Shown here piece after piece: positions 1-10,139 of a stretch of DNA of 64,000 nt. The stretch's first letter is position 1. Every line of letters starts with the position of its first letter. The notes below the pieces were generated by a model, which was given only the letters and a program-made list of their open reading frames with translations, was not told where the DNA came from and made no database searches. A program made the translations under genes and the position numbers. Source of the stretch: Ceratobasidium sp. AG-K (Eukaryota > Basidiomycota > Agaricomycetes > Cantharellales > Ceratobasidiaceae); contig JAWNGF010000009.1 in NCBI GenBank assembly GCA_037039685.1, forward strand, positions 2,046,001 through 2,110,000, in the 5' to 3' direction.

Positions 1-1160
1 AAATGTGATTCCCGCGTCTACGGGGTCGACGAGTTCCCATGTATGGAGCTGTCGCGCGGAACGCCCGAATACCTGAGAGCAGAAACCACGCCAGGCTGAA
101 TATATCTACCGGGTAGCCGATAAGTATATGACAGGCTCCGAGTAGGAAATATTTACCTGCATGATGCCTAGTATGGCAAACGGGACCGAGACCATTCGGA
201 TGGAGCGCTTCGAGCGAGGGGTATCAGGCACAAGGCAGATTGTGCAAGCCGCAATGATCCATGAAATGAGCGTAAATACGATTCCGATCAAGTACCTGCA
301 CTGTCGTCAGCATTGTCCGAGCACACAGTGCACGCGACGAACCAGTATATTTGTTTGGGCAAGTTGATATTCGCAGCTGCCGTACTCACGAATACCGGTA
401 CACTGGAAGAATCCACGAGGTCATAAATTTGCCTATAGGCGAGGGCGAACTTCCAGACACGCGTCGATCAGTCAATCATTATTTCCAACATAAAGCCAAC
501 GAACTCACAACATCGGGATGTGTGCTCCTCTCCAACGCCCTCAGCAGCTCATCCCTCACATCAGCGTCGAGACTAAGTTCCTTTTTCGCACCAGGGTAGA
601 GAAATGTAGCTACAATTTGCAGGGTTTCTGTTCGGAACGGCTGGTCTTTGAGTGGTACAGGCGGTGGGGTAATTGGCGACCACTGGGCCCAAGAAGTGGA
701 AGAAGCGGTGGAGGTTGGTGATAATGCCCAATCAGCCGAGCGCGGGGACGAAGGAGCGGATGACTTTCCAGACGAGTATGTGGGCACTGGTGGGCAGAGA
801 TATGGGGGTTTAACAGGGGCAGGAGAAAGAGCCTGCTCTTCTGGTCGAAGCGCAAAGAATCGGGACTGATAGTCGTGGTACCACACAATAAATTGCAGGT
901 TCTCAAGCGAGTGTTCCTGCCACTTCTGTGAGCATGTCAGCTCCGTTAAAACCGTCCAACTTACCTGGAAAGCCAGGTATGCCTCAAACTCTGCCAGTCT
1001 GTGCATCAACATCAGCATCATTCTCGAGAAATTGATGGAATTGAACTTACCCAAGGGGACTGCACGCGTCACCCGACAGGATATTTACAAGTCGAATCCG
1101 GTTGATTAGTTTGCGAGTCGCTCGTAGGCCCGCCCAGCGCGACAGCTTCGCGGCGTACAT
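1..1160 (-). CDS. RGS-domain protein with C-terminal membrane helices (3' end outside window)
   Basis: Likely regulator of G-protein signalling: the RGS domain accelerates GTP hydrolysis by G-alpha, and the hydrophobic C-terminal part would tether it to a membrane. Exons on the minus strand: 1160-1051, 998-965, 925-509, 449-343, 295-157 and 72-1, running off the window; all joins keep one frame (293 codons visible). The start ATG at 1160 gives an N-terminus leading into LAEFEAYLAFQ, then HSLENLQFIVWYHDY, the RGS core. A Ser/Pro/Thr-rich insert follows, then a second RGS block with FLYPGAKKELSLDADVR and NINLPKQIYW. After the next splice comes the hydrophobic stretch YLIGIVFTLISWIIAACTIC. This order is typical of fungal RGS proteins with trailing transmembrane helices. 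The intron at 926-964 is 39 nt and stop-free, so its retention adds 13 codons. Family assignment is from recognised motifs. Confidence 0.82.
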
Positions 1161-2301
1161 CGCCAGTGGTGGTCCAGAGCAAAGTGTGTGTGGTGCTCAT
1201 GGTCGATCGCGGCGAGTCAAAATCATATTGCATGCTGATTTGTCATCATCGGTCAGCTGCGTCCTTGCCAACCAACATTCGATCAGCTCCTGGCTCATGT
1301 GGAAGACTCGCTTCGTATGACATAGTCGCAGGGACAGATGCTCGTTATAGCACCCATAGAGTTTTCTCCTCGCCATCGCCACCAGCTCTCCACCCCGTGC
1401 TTAACCCGTTCGACCTGCAACTGAATAGGATCGCCTGGCCACCAACCTAGTTTTTTTTTGACAGCTCTCAAATTGGTTTCCTCGCGCTTTCCGTGCGTTG
1501 ACAGTGCGTCGACCGATGTGCCCGTTTGAGGGCGTTATTTCGATCGAGGGCCTAGGGCTGTCATCGACCGCACCGTGAGCCACCAAACCGGTAAACGTTC
1601 AGGCACAACTGGATCCGAGCGCTTTCACGTAAGAAACACATACCCATTCAAAGCAACTAGCCGTCGCAATTTCGTTGTTCTGCGCTAATATAAATTGTAT
1701 TCAATGTTAGTGGGACCTAACGGTTGTCCTTCCCAAGATCAGAGAGCTTCAGTTCAGGCTGGAGACCAACCAGGGTAAGTAACTATCCACACAGGTCGTG
1801 CAATTGTGTCTGAAATAACGGCTTACTATTTTGAAACCACACCTTTCCTCAAGCCCTTGGGTAATAGAAACCTCATCATGGGTAAAAAGCTAGAGTAGGA
1901 AGGCAATTAGGTCGACCTCGGCGACTGGGCTACGTTTATCCCGTTTATCACCAAGCACTTCTTCCCGAACTTCCCAAAGTCGCAAATCAGAGTCAAGTAG
2001 GTTTCTCGATCACTATGCATCCTTTTATAATAATCGTTACCAGACCGCACTTGATGCTTACCTGGGAACACCATAGTTAATGACAAGCGAAATTTGCTGG
2101 GTGCTGAATCCTGGCGTCCAAGTCTCTGTGGAAACCAAGGTACAGCTCATAGGCGGAATGAGCAGGCGGTTGCTTGGAAGAAACTAGGCTGACTCACTAG
2201 GAGTAGTTGGAGACTCTGTGTGTAGTCACATCCTGTTGGTCAGGCTTTGTGCTGTTGTTCTAGCACAGGTGTCGGTACCGCGCCAACAACTACCCATAGC
2301 A
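1161..2301. other. Intergenic stretch without a supported gene
   Basis: No reading frame here is both long and family-like. A short plus-strand run near 1911-1995 reads DLGDWATFIPFITKHFFPNF, which looks protein-like, but I cannot connect it to neighbouring exons or a known family. It may be a gene remnant. Nothing else was seen. Confidence 0.4.
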
Positions 2302-3370
2302 TCACTCACTATAGCACATAGAGTATCGGAGCCTATGTAGTTGAGGTATCTGTAGAAATATCCAGATTTCTATGAAAGCAAGTCGAACTAATACGTAAAT
2401 ACATAAACAGCGAGAAGTATCTTTGAATAATAGCCATTGCACTTCGCCCTGGGTGATGCAAAACACCACTGCCTGACTCACGCCCAATATCCGATACAAC
2501 TGGGTCATTATCTCTGTTGTTGATTTCTCAGCCATAAATAATTGTCTGATGCCCGCGAGTACCAGTTTATTCAGGACATCGATACGAACGGGGTCGCCCG
2601 CAAGTCTTGTGGATATTTTACCGAAGGCGATAGACGAGACGCTAGACAAAACTACAACTTGAGGCGGCCGTGTCAGCAAGTGATGGATTTCAAAAATCTG
2701 ACTGGTGAATCCGTGATCTGCCAGTTTGTCGGCGTCATCAAGACCAAGTATCTTGACATATCGTGGGTCAACTATATCTCTCCATATCATGTCGAGAATA
2801 TGGTCGGGTGTCGGCTACGACATGCTGATTGCCGTTTTGGGGAATCTGGCGGAGATGAGTTCCAACAACGGCATCGCCAACAGCTGGCTCTGGTTGGGGA
2901 GAGCCACTGAGAATCTCCGTAGTTTTTGCCTGAACACTGACTGCCGACTTTGGAGTGGGGGATAACACAATTGCCTGAGTTTCCTGGATGTTCGCATTAA
3001 TCGACTGAAGGGCCGAAATTGCAATCACCGCAGTTTTGCTGGACTTGGGTTCGGCCTGAGCAACCACATCGCGTCCACCAATGATAGGAAGGGTTGCACA
3101 TTTCTGGATATCGGACGGCTTTTTAAATCCTAGGATGCCCAGAGGTTCAGTTATCACACATGTCGTATTTGAATAACCTACCGCGGTTTTGTATATTCTG
3201 ATGTAAGCTCTTGTTCAGCCCCAGCTCTGAGAAATCCGAGACGACCTTGACCGGTCCTGAGAACTCGTATACCAGTCTTCCGTCATATAGCTTGGTTTGT
3301 GTCGCTTTGTCTTTATCCAAAGGGATAGAGCTTGCAATCGATGCTGAGTCGATATCGGCGGGACCGGTTG
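2302..3370 (-). pseudogene. Decayed DEAD-box RNA helicase copy (eIF4A/Fal1-like)
   Basis: The minus strand follows the eIF4A/Fal1 helicase in order. Segment 3370-3182 has VVSDFSELGLNKSLHQNIQ. A clean intron (3181-3130, GTAGGT...CCTAG) restores GFKKPSDIQKCATLPIIGG. Then come GRDVVAQA, ALQSI and QAIVLSPT, and after a one-base frame change near 2808-2815 the frame continues with YVKILGLDDADKLADHGF, QVVVLSSVSS, DPVRI and SQAVVFC, stopping after the start of the second RecA lobe. Key residues are lost: the Walker A region is AEPKSSKT instead of a GxGKT form, DEAD has become DDAD, and SAT has become SSV. A retained intron argues for duplication of a genomic gene, not a retrocopy. The helicase C-terminal half is missing. 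Loss of the catalytic motifs, the frameshift and the truncation make an active helicase very unlikely. Confidence 0.8.
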
Positions 3371-3429
3371 CTAAAGTGATTATATGCACATGTGAATCTT
3401 CAGCGCGCTCAAGGGCCGATTGTACTTAC

Positions 3430-4241
3430 TGGCATTGGCTGATGTTTGTTTGTCACTCCTCTCAGGTTGTCCCCAGAGCTCCCTTCGCCATTCGAACTGT
3501 GGACACTCGGGGGTTCCAGCAACATGGTCCTTCAGCAGGCAATCCCGGCATGTAGCCTTGGCGCGCTCCTCGGGGAGAGGGTTCTTCTGTACAGTGATCT
3601 CGACTACTTTGATGTCGTCGAGAACTCCCCAATTGGAGTAATCGAGGGTGGCTTCCGCCGCCAGAGCCCCGGGGACTGGGTCTAGGGTATTCGCTTGCCT
3701 CTGGATGTCCAAGTACTGGGCTTTCAGCGAGGAACGGAGCAGCCCAAAATCTTTGGTTTCGATCAACCCCTGGGCCATAGCCCACTGTCGATGATTCGCG
3801 GGCAATGAGCGGTACAGCTTGTAAACTCTGGCTTGATTGTCCGGAGCAAACCGACTACCTTCTAAAAAGTGACACAAGCATCCGAATGTGGCCAAATGCT
3901 CAATAATGTCACTGTACTCGGCAAGCTTGAGATCTCCCAGTTGCTGTTTGACCGATGGCAAGAAGCTATTGTTAGCTGATTGATATTTTTTGCTCGAGCG
4001 CCGGTCATGCCTCCCGAGCAGCAATGGAGCCCTAGATATATCTCAAAGCGCCAGGTTCTAGCGCTTTGGTGATAGTGTCCAGTACGACGCCGGACTTCCG
4101 AAAGTACTTTTTTATACTCGTCTCCACTGGTCGTAAGCGGAAGTATGATCGAGCCATCGATTTTTTTCTCGTCCAGATGGCGGGGGTATGTGGGCCCTTG
4201 ATGTCCAATAGTAAAGAGTTCCAAAGAGTTGTGCTAATCAC
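3430..4241 (-). mobile_element. Copia-type gag remnant with zinc knuckle
   Basis: A 200-codon open stretch (from about 4024 to 3430) resembles the gag of Ty1/copia retrotransposons: a helical UBN2-like region (VKQQLGDLKLAEYSDIIEHL, then VYKLYRSLPANHRQW) and a zinc knuckle CRDCLLKDHVAGTPEC (C-x2-C-x4-H-x6-C). Weaker similarity (IWTRKKSMARSYFRLR) continues upstream to 4241 in another frame, with stops between. No protease, integrase, reverse transcriptase or LTR was found. The exon ends with a good donor (GCCA|GTAAGT at 3429) that splices in frame to the helicase remnant. It is either a broken element fragment or a captured gag exon. Confidence 0.65.
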
Positions 4242-4447
4242 TCCTGCGTGGTTTGCTCAGTGACTAAAGAAAATTCTCAAATTCAAATTCAATTCGGGCA
4301 GTGGGGATCTTGTAGGAGCAAGGTGGTTGTGAGCCAAGGGATATCAATGACGGCACTTCAAGCCACCCAATCAACCTACTCAAGCGCAACCGGTGCCAAG
4401 CTATCCATTCGAAAATGAGCGAGAACTGGGGGTCTATCCAAGAACAA

Positions 4448-6489
4448 CTAAACTACATATGCATACTCAGAAACTTGGATTACTCGGAGAATGGCTTTTA
4501 TTTTACCCATTAGTGATTTGGGCGTTATATCTCGTATGCGTAGAGGCCGTTCTCGCCGGTGCCACCCGGACCCTAGAAAAACATAAGTGTGGAGAGCGAT
4601 AGAATGAAACGCGCGTACCGTAGGTTCATTGTCGGCTATTACCCCCACTATGAAGGAATTGCCAGCAATCCACTCATCAAAGTTCAACAAGGATCGCGCA
4701 TATACTAATTACCCACCATGTTCGCTACCCATAAGCACAAGTAGGTCACTATAATGCGAAAATCTCGACGCCGTCGATGTCGTCCGGGTATATTGAGGAT
4801 GATGTCCTGTGTCATTCTCCCCAACAAATAATTGTCCTAAAGTGTTCAGACGACTCCTTGCATGCGATCCCACATCCAATTGAACAGTACCTGGGGGAGA
4901 AATGTCCCCCTCCTCCGTGATCGTGTCTCGTTCAGCTTCCCGGACCAGCAACCTACGGGAACTAAAGTCAATGATGGTGATGTCGCAATCAACTGCCCCC
5001 GCCCAGAGCATCCCAGAGAGACAGCCAGAAATTTGGCAAAGACCAGAAGAACAGTCGAAATAGCGCGTGCACGAACACCATCACTCCCAAAAAATAACTG
5101 GTACGGTATCTACCCTATCGGCTGGTTGGGCCGACTCTTTCAGATGGCGATTTAGGATATCCTGAAGCAGCGCAGACAACACGAATAAACTCCCTTGGAT
5201 CTCAGCTCCATCAGGGTTATTAACGTGGGCTACGGCGCGGAAGAAAAGGTACATTACATGGCCGTCAGAGGAGGGTAGCTCGTAAATCTTGGGCGCAGGC
5301 AGGGGATATGTGGGACGGCAAGAGCTTGCTGTTGTCGGCACTTGCGTAGGCATTAGTTCTACTTCTACGCGGTCGCGTGTTTCGCGTAGAGCCGGTAGAA
5401 CCAACTTCGCAACTGGCTGACTTGGTGAAAGGTGGGTGGATGGGTTGGCAGGGTTTATGTGATAGACATCAAGATGACTGAGGTAGTCGTAGTCGTTGTC
5501 AAATCGAGGGGAACCTAGCAGAGAAACGGGTAATATAACAAAGTAGTCCTCAGAAACGAAACTAAATGAGTTAGCAGGGAGATTTTCGACCGCTACGTGC
5601 TGTCATAGTCAAACATTAGCCCATACAGGCAACACACGAGCTATAGACGTACTGCGAGCTCCTTCCCAATAATCCAATTCCAAACCACGAAGTAAGAGTA
5701 AATGCCTTGCCCATGTCTCTCGACCTCAACAGCAAGTAAATGACCATATACCCAAATACCATGCAAAGTGAAGTAGGTGTGAGAGCTGTTGGTGTCCAAG
5801 GTGTAACTAAGATTAAGCACCGAGATATTTGGAGACTTTACTCCAGGGTGGGGCTCACAGGTTGACATTGTCAGCAGGTGGGCTCTGGGTCGGGCGCCGG
5901 CAAGGGGTGCTGCCGTTTCGTGGGGTACATGCTCCGTAGCAACTAATAAATCTAGGTCCGGATGTATCGCGAAAGCCATCACGCCAAATTCAAAGTCATG
6001 TTTCCAGTGCTTGTACTCAGTTCCCCGGTTGCAAGACGGAAATTGGTGGAAGCTAATGTGACGCATTAGTCCAGAAAATGGGCCGTCGAGGGATCCAAAC
6101 GCGACTGTTCCGTCTACCAAATAGGTTATATTTGTATTCTCGAATGAATGTGGGGCAAAGGAAGGCTCGGCGAGCTCGTGTTTCTGCCGGTTCTTCCGGC
6201 GCCTGCGTAGGATCTTGATTTTCTCGGCATAGCTTATGTCGGTTCGTCGCACAGACGGAAGGGTATATCCAGATATGTCGAGCTCGAGCATGTATTGAAG
6301 GTATATTTGGCCCTTTACCAGGTTGCGAAATAAACGAGAGACCTGGAGAGTCATTCACGTCATGTGCGGGTATCATCTCAAGAAAATAGTTCGACCGACC
6401 CGACTACACCTACGAACGTCTGCAGGATTGTTGAGCCCAATAGCTCTTGTGATGATTTCGGCGGGAAGTTTAGTTATTGACGCCGACAT
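4448..6489 (-). pseudogene. F-box protein gene with an internal TGA
   Basis: Exons 6489-6400, 6342-5653 and 5599 downward join in frame. The first exon is an F-box start, SITKLPAEIITRAIGLNNPA followed by DVRRCSR; the next continues with VSRLFRNLV, then YMLELDISGY. The large second exon shows the beta-rich body usual for basidiomycete F-box proteins. The third exon stays open to VPVIFWE, meets TGA at 5083-5081, and then continues in the same frame with WCSCTRYF and CDITIIDFSSRRLL down to about 4709, where another exon (4690-4448) may follow. No GT-AG pair that keeps frame removes the TGA. F-box proteins bind Skp1 and recruit targets for ubiquitination; the target here is unknown. Because the reading frame beyond the TGA still looks conserved, the nonsense change appears recent, but a sequencing error is possible. 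Confidence 0.7.
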
Positions 6490-6762
6490 GGTGGTGGTTT
6501 GGCATATTCGAAATGCGATCATGTGTGCTCGGCCCGTACACAGCCAGGTGACCGGGCGTAGACTCAATACGGCCCAGGTATAATGTGGACGTTACATAAA
6601 CATATCGAGCGTCACATATCGCGCTCTTATCGAGATGTTACCCACGCTCAGCGTGGTTGGTGTGTAACGTTAGCGAATACGTTGTAGTAACGACCAATAA
6701 ATTCTTCTTAGTTCGGTTCCCGTCCAATCAACCCAATGGTGTCATCAAGGGTATGGGGCAAC
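6490..6762. other. Gap between F-box gene and hAT element
   Basis: It should contain the promoter of the F-box gene reading leftwards. No motif was identified. Confidence 0.3.
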
Positions 6763-6785
6763 GGGTGCACCAGGGAGTAACATGG
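6763..6785 (+). repeat. Left TSD and TIR of hAT element
   Basis: The 8-bp target-site copy GGGTGCAC (6763-6770) is followed by the terminal inverted repeat CAGGGAGTAACATGG (6771-6785). Both are repeated exactly, the TIR inverted, at 10117-10139. Confidence 0.93.
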
Positions 6786-7035
6786 TAAGCGCTAAACCGG
6801 ATATACCTGCGGTTCTACCCGCGGCGCGTAATCCGGGCCGGATAGATCCCGCGCGGAGATGATTTGCAATTGGTGGCGCGGGTGGCGATTTCGCGGGCAG
6901 CGCCTCGGGTGACGACACGGATACTGCGCATGATGCACCGGGGTTTGTACTATAGGTTTGCCCGAGTCGGTTTTACATGGTACGATTGCGCATATATGCG
7001 CTGTAAAAGTGTTTGAAAATGCTCAATCTGTATGG

Positions 7036-7042
7036 TATAAAA
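7036..7042 (+). promoter_or_regulatory. TATA box of hAT transposase
   Basis: TATAAAA lies 77 bp upstream of the transposase ATG and inside the element, as expected for a self-contained transposon promoter. Confidence 0.5.
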
Positions 7043-7118
7043 CAGAGTGCAATCGGGCGAGTGAAATCTATCCCACCACTGTTTTATTTCTCCGCACTAC
7101 GCATACATAGCATTTATC

Positions 7119-9936
7119 ATGTCTGAATCCACAAACAACACTCTCAGAAAACGCCCGGCGCCCTTTGAGCCACCACGTCAGCGTCAGAAGCGTCGCAAGG
7201 GTCTGAATGTGATGTCTGACCTTGAGGTCTGGGACTATTCCGACCAAGAAATTCTGGGTATGTTCTTGTCCAAGAACCGCTCCAAGTGTATGCTTACTGA
7301 GTGCTGGATTTAGATGCACTTTGGACCACCTGGCGATCCCCTGTATATGTTCATTACATTCCCGTCCTTGACCGTCAGCACGACCCAAGTACCGGTGAGC
7401 CAAAACGCATCGTGGTGCGTTTTGAATGTAAGTATCAATCCCCCGATCACCATAGCCCAACACGCGAGCGCCTCCGAAACAACGATGGCACCACCAACCT
7501 TCGGGTGTCGGCCCACGCATGTGATGCTCGGCGCGGGCTTGTTACCCTCAATGACGATGGAGCAACGGAACTGGCTTATTCGGAGGCAAACCACCGTGCC
7601 ATCCTTGCCATTCGTTGCGCTCGCGACCGGCGTTCTTTCGAATCCGTTGTCGACGATCTCCATCGTCAAGAGGTCCAGCTACTTCGGCCAGGAACTGTTC
7701 TCCCAAGCGCTGCCACAGTATCTCGCGACGTCAAGAACATTTACTTTGACGCAGCGGTTGGCGTTTCAAGGCACTTACGGGTACGTACCAGGGTGAACAT
7801 TGGCTTTCTGTGGTTCTAACTTGCATTTATCATACAGCGCGTGCCAGGAGCAATACACCTTGCGATTGATGGATGGACCTGCCCAACATCCGAGTCGTTC
7901 CTCGGTGTCATTGCGTTTTGGCACGAGGGTGGGCAGATCTGGCGAGTCATCTTGGAGTTTGTTAGGTAACTTTATTTCTTGCTTCCCTTGTTGTATGCGC
8001 CAACACATTCCCATTCAATCAGGCTTACTGAATCGCACACCGGAGACTACATGGGCGAGCGTGTTCACAATTGTATAAAGCGCTTTGGGATTGAGAAGAA
8101 GGTGAGTAGTTTGCCAAGTGCACATACAAAAATGGACTGACCGTGCAACCCAAAGATTGGGTCGATATGCCTGGATAATGCTGCAAGTAACAATAAGTTG
8201 GTCTCACAGCTGCAGTGCTTGATACCAGGCTTCCGAGGCGCCGAATCTCGTGTGCGATGCTTTGCACATATCATGAACCTAATGGCAAAGGTATGCAGTT
8301 TTTTAAACTACATATATGCGGAACTTAAATACCTTAAATGCAGAGCTTTATGTCGTTATTTTCACCGACTCTGCGTCAATCGACAGGATCGTCTACGAGT
8401 CGTGTGGAACAGGCAGCAACTGCTTCAGACGATCCAGTGGGTGACCCGGGCGACTCGCTTGTCGAACTAGACTTGGACAAGCTCCAGCATGACCGGACAG
8501 TGGTCCAAGGTATCACAACCGGGGCAATAACCATCATGGCGGACTCTGGTATGCATTTGGCAGACGAGGAGCTTGAAATGGCTCGTGGAATCTTACCAAA
8601 GGTGAGCATGATGACATTGTGTTAATCATTGGTCGAATTCAACGAAAATCGGACGCATACAGGTTGCTGGATTGGCCCGGCGGGTGGGCGATTCCCCAGC
8701 ATTAACCGATCTCTTTGAGAAAACCGTTGACAGAGACCCTGATCTCCATGGGGACTCACGATCACTTACCCGCCGCAATGCGACACGCTGGAACTCTGAT
8801 CGTGCGGCATTAGATAGCCATTTACACTTCAAGCCGGCCATAAGCTGGCTTACAGGATCACGACCGTCACTTAATAAGTATGCGTTGACCGAGGCTCAGT
8901 GGAAGTTGGCTGCCGAGCTGAGCCCTGTCTTAGAGGTGAGCTATTTCTTTTTTCCAACCTCTAGAGCTGGGTTCTAATTTACTGTCCCAAAGATTTTTCA
9001 GGAGCCAACAGACCGATTTTCGCAATCGGAGGTCCCGCTCATTCACGAAACACTTCCCGAGTTGCTAAGCCTCCGTGCCAGGCTTTATGATGTTCGTGAC
9101 GACCAGCTACATCAGAATCTCCACCTGGTCACACGCGTTGCAGCAGAGGCTGCCTTGTTGGTATTTGAAAAATATATGGGAGCTATGGAGGAATCCGACG
9201 TGTATGAGTTAGCTGTTGGTGAGTTAAAATGCCCAGATAATTTACTTAAACTTACATATGATTTAAACCATGTGCAGTGATGTGTCCTGATCGTAAACTC
9301 GCCTGGTTCTCAGACCGTGGTTTCGATGTTGCACGAATCCGGGCTCGCATTGTCGATCGCTTCGCTACGCTCTACCCGTTGGAGAATCAAGGGACTAACT
9401 CGTCCACAGGAAACAATTCGAGCCCCTCAACGGTAAGAACTTAGTATTACTCGGCTTCCCCCATTTTTTGATTGAGTTGGACAATGTGAGCAGACCGGCC
9501 GGAATATTTGGACTCAACGACATTCGAGCTTGTCGTCGCCGCCCGCCAATTTTGAGCAAGACACGATCGAAGCCTACCTCGACAGCCCGGTAGTGCCCCG
9601 CGATGTAATCACTCAAAACGGAGGGGTCCTAGCCTACTGGAGTTCCAGACTTGAAGGGCGTCCCCGTGTTGCTCGAATGGCGCTTGATCACCTAACTGTA
9701 CCAGGTATGTGCATGCGTTACACCCGAGTCCACTCAAGACCTGATTCCAGCCAATTTAAGCCTCATCTGTTGATGCTGAGCGCGCGTTCTCAGGAGGCCG
9801 GCTGATGATTAACCATCTCCAGCACCAGATGTCCGCACAAACATTTCAAGCACAGATGGCCGTTGGCTCGTGGTGCAATACGCCCCTGCTCCCGAGTCTC
9901 GAAGAAGTCGGTGATATTATCAAAAACCATATGTAA
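7119..9936 (+). CDS. hAT transposase, intact, 11 exons
   Basis: Cut-and-paste transposase. Exons 7119-7257, 7314-7780, 7838-7965, 8023-8101, 8156-8290, 8344-8601, 8663-8935, 8993-9218, 9278-9432, 9494-9704 and 9761-9936 total 748 codons plus stop; every junction is GT-AG and phase-consistent. A basic N-terminus (KRPAPFEPPRQRQKRRK) and a BED-like DNA-binding region (GEPKRIVVRFEC then TTNLRVSAHAC) come first. The catalytic core follows: AIDGWTCP and ICLDNAAS carry the two conserved Asp, RCFAHIMNLMAK has the C-x2-H signature, and TRWNS the RW motif. The C-terminus is a classical hAT dimerisation block: GGVLAYWSS, then RMALDHLTVPASSVDAERAF and SGGRLMINH. The last acceptor is TTTAAG at 9755-9760, because the upstream CCAG would give a stop. 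Full motif set and normal length suggest an active enzyme; activity itself is inference. Confidence 0.92.
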
Positions 9937-10116
9937 ATACAATTGAACTTAGTCAGCTATAATAACCCGGGCTCAACCCGTTTATGTATCGCGGTCACAA
10001 TATGATAATTCCGTCCGCGGGAAACCTCAATCTCGGTAGCGGTGGCTGTGCTACATCCGAAACCGCGCGACCCACGCTCCCATCCGTGGAAATACCCGGA
10101 TAAGTTACCGGGTCAT

Positions 10117-10139
10117 CCATGTTACTCCCTGGGGTGCAC
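10117..10139 (-). repeat. Right TIR and TSD of hAT element
   Basis: CCATGTTACTCCCTG (10117-10131) is the exact reverse complement of the left end, followed by the second GGGTGCAC at 10132-10139. Confidence 0.93.

Larger units (their letters stand above)
6771..10131 (+). mobile_element. Complete hAT-superfamily DNA transposon, 3361 bp
   Basis: The element is bounded by perfect 15-bp inverted repeats starting CAGGG, and by perfect 8-bp direct duplications GGGTGCAC outside them; 8-bp duplication is diagnostic for hAT. Inside is an 11-exon transposase gene without stops or frameshifts. GC-rich CCGG-bearing subterminal sequence lies inside both ends. Identical TSDs, identical TIRs and an open transposase imply a recent insertion that may still be mobile. 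It sits between the F-box gene and the stomatin gene and breaks no recognised coding sequence. Confidence 0.93.

Noticed and set aside
2302..2790. Copia protease/integrase in this frame
   Set aside because: At first it seemed like retrotransposon pol following gag, but residue order matches eIF4A (DDAD, QVVVLS, DPVRI, QAVVFC) much better.
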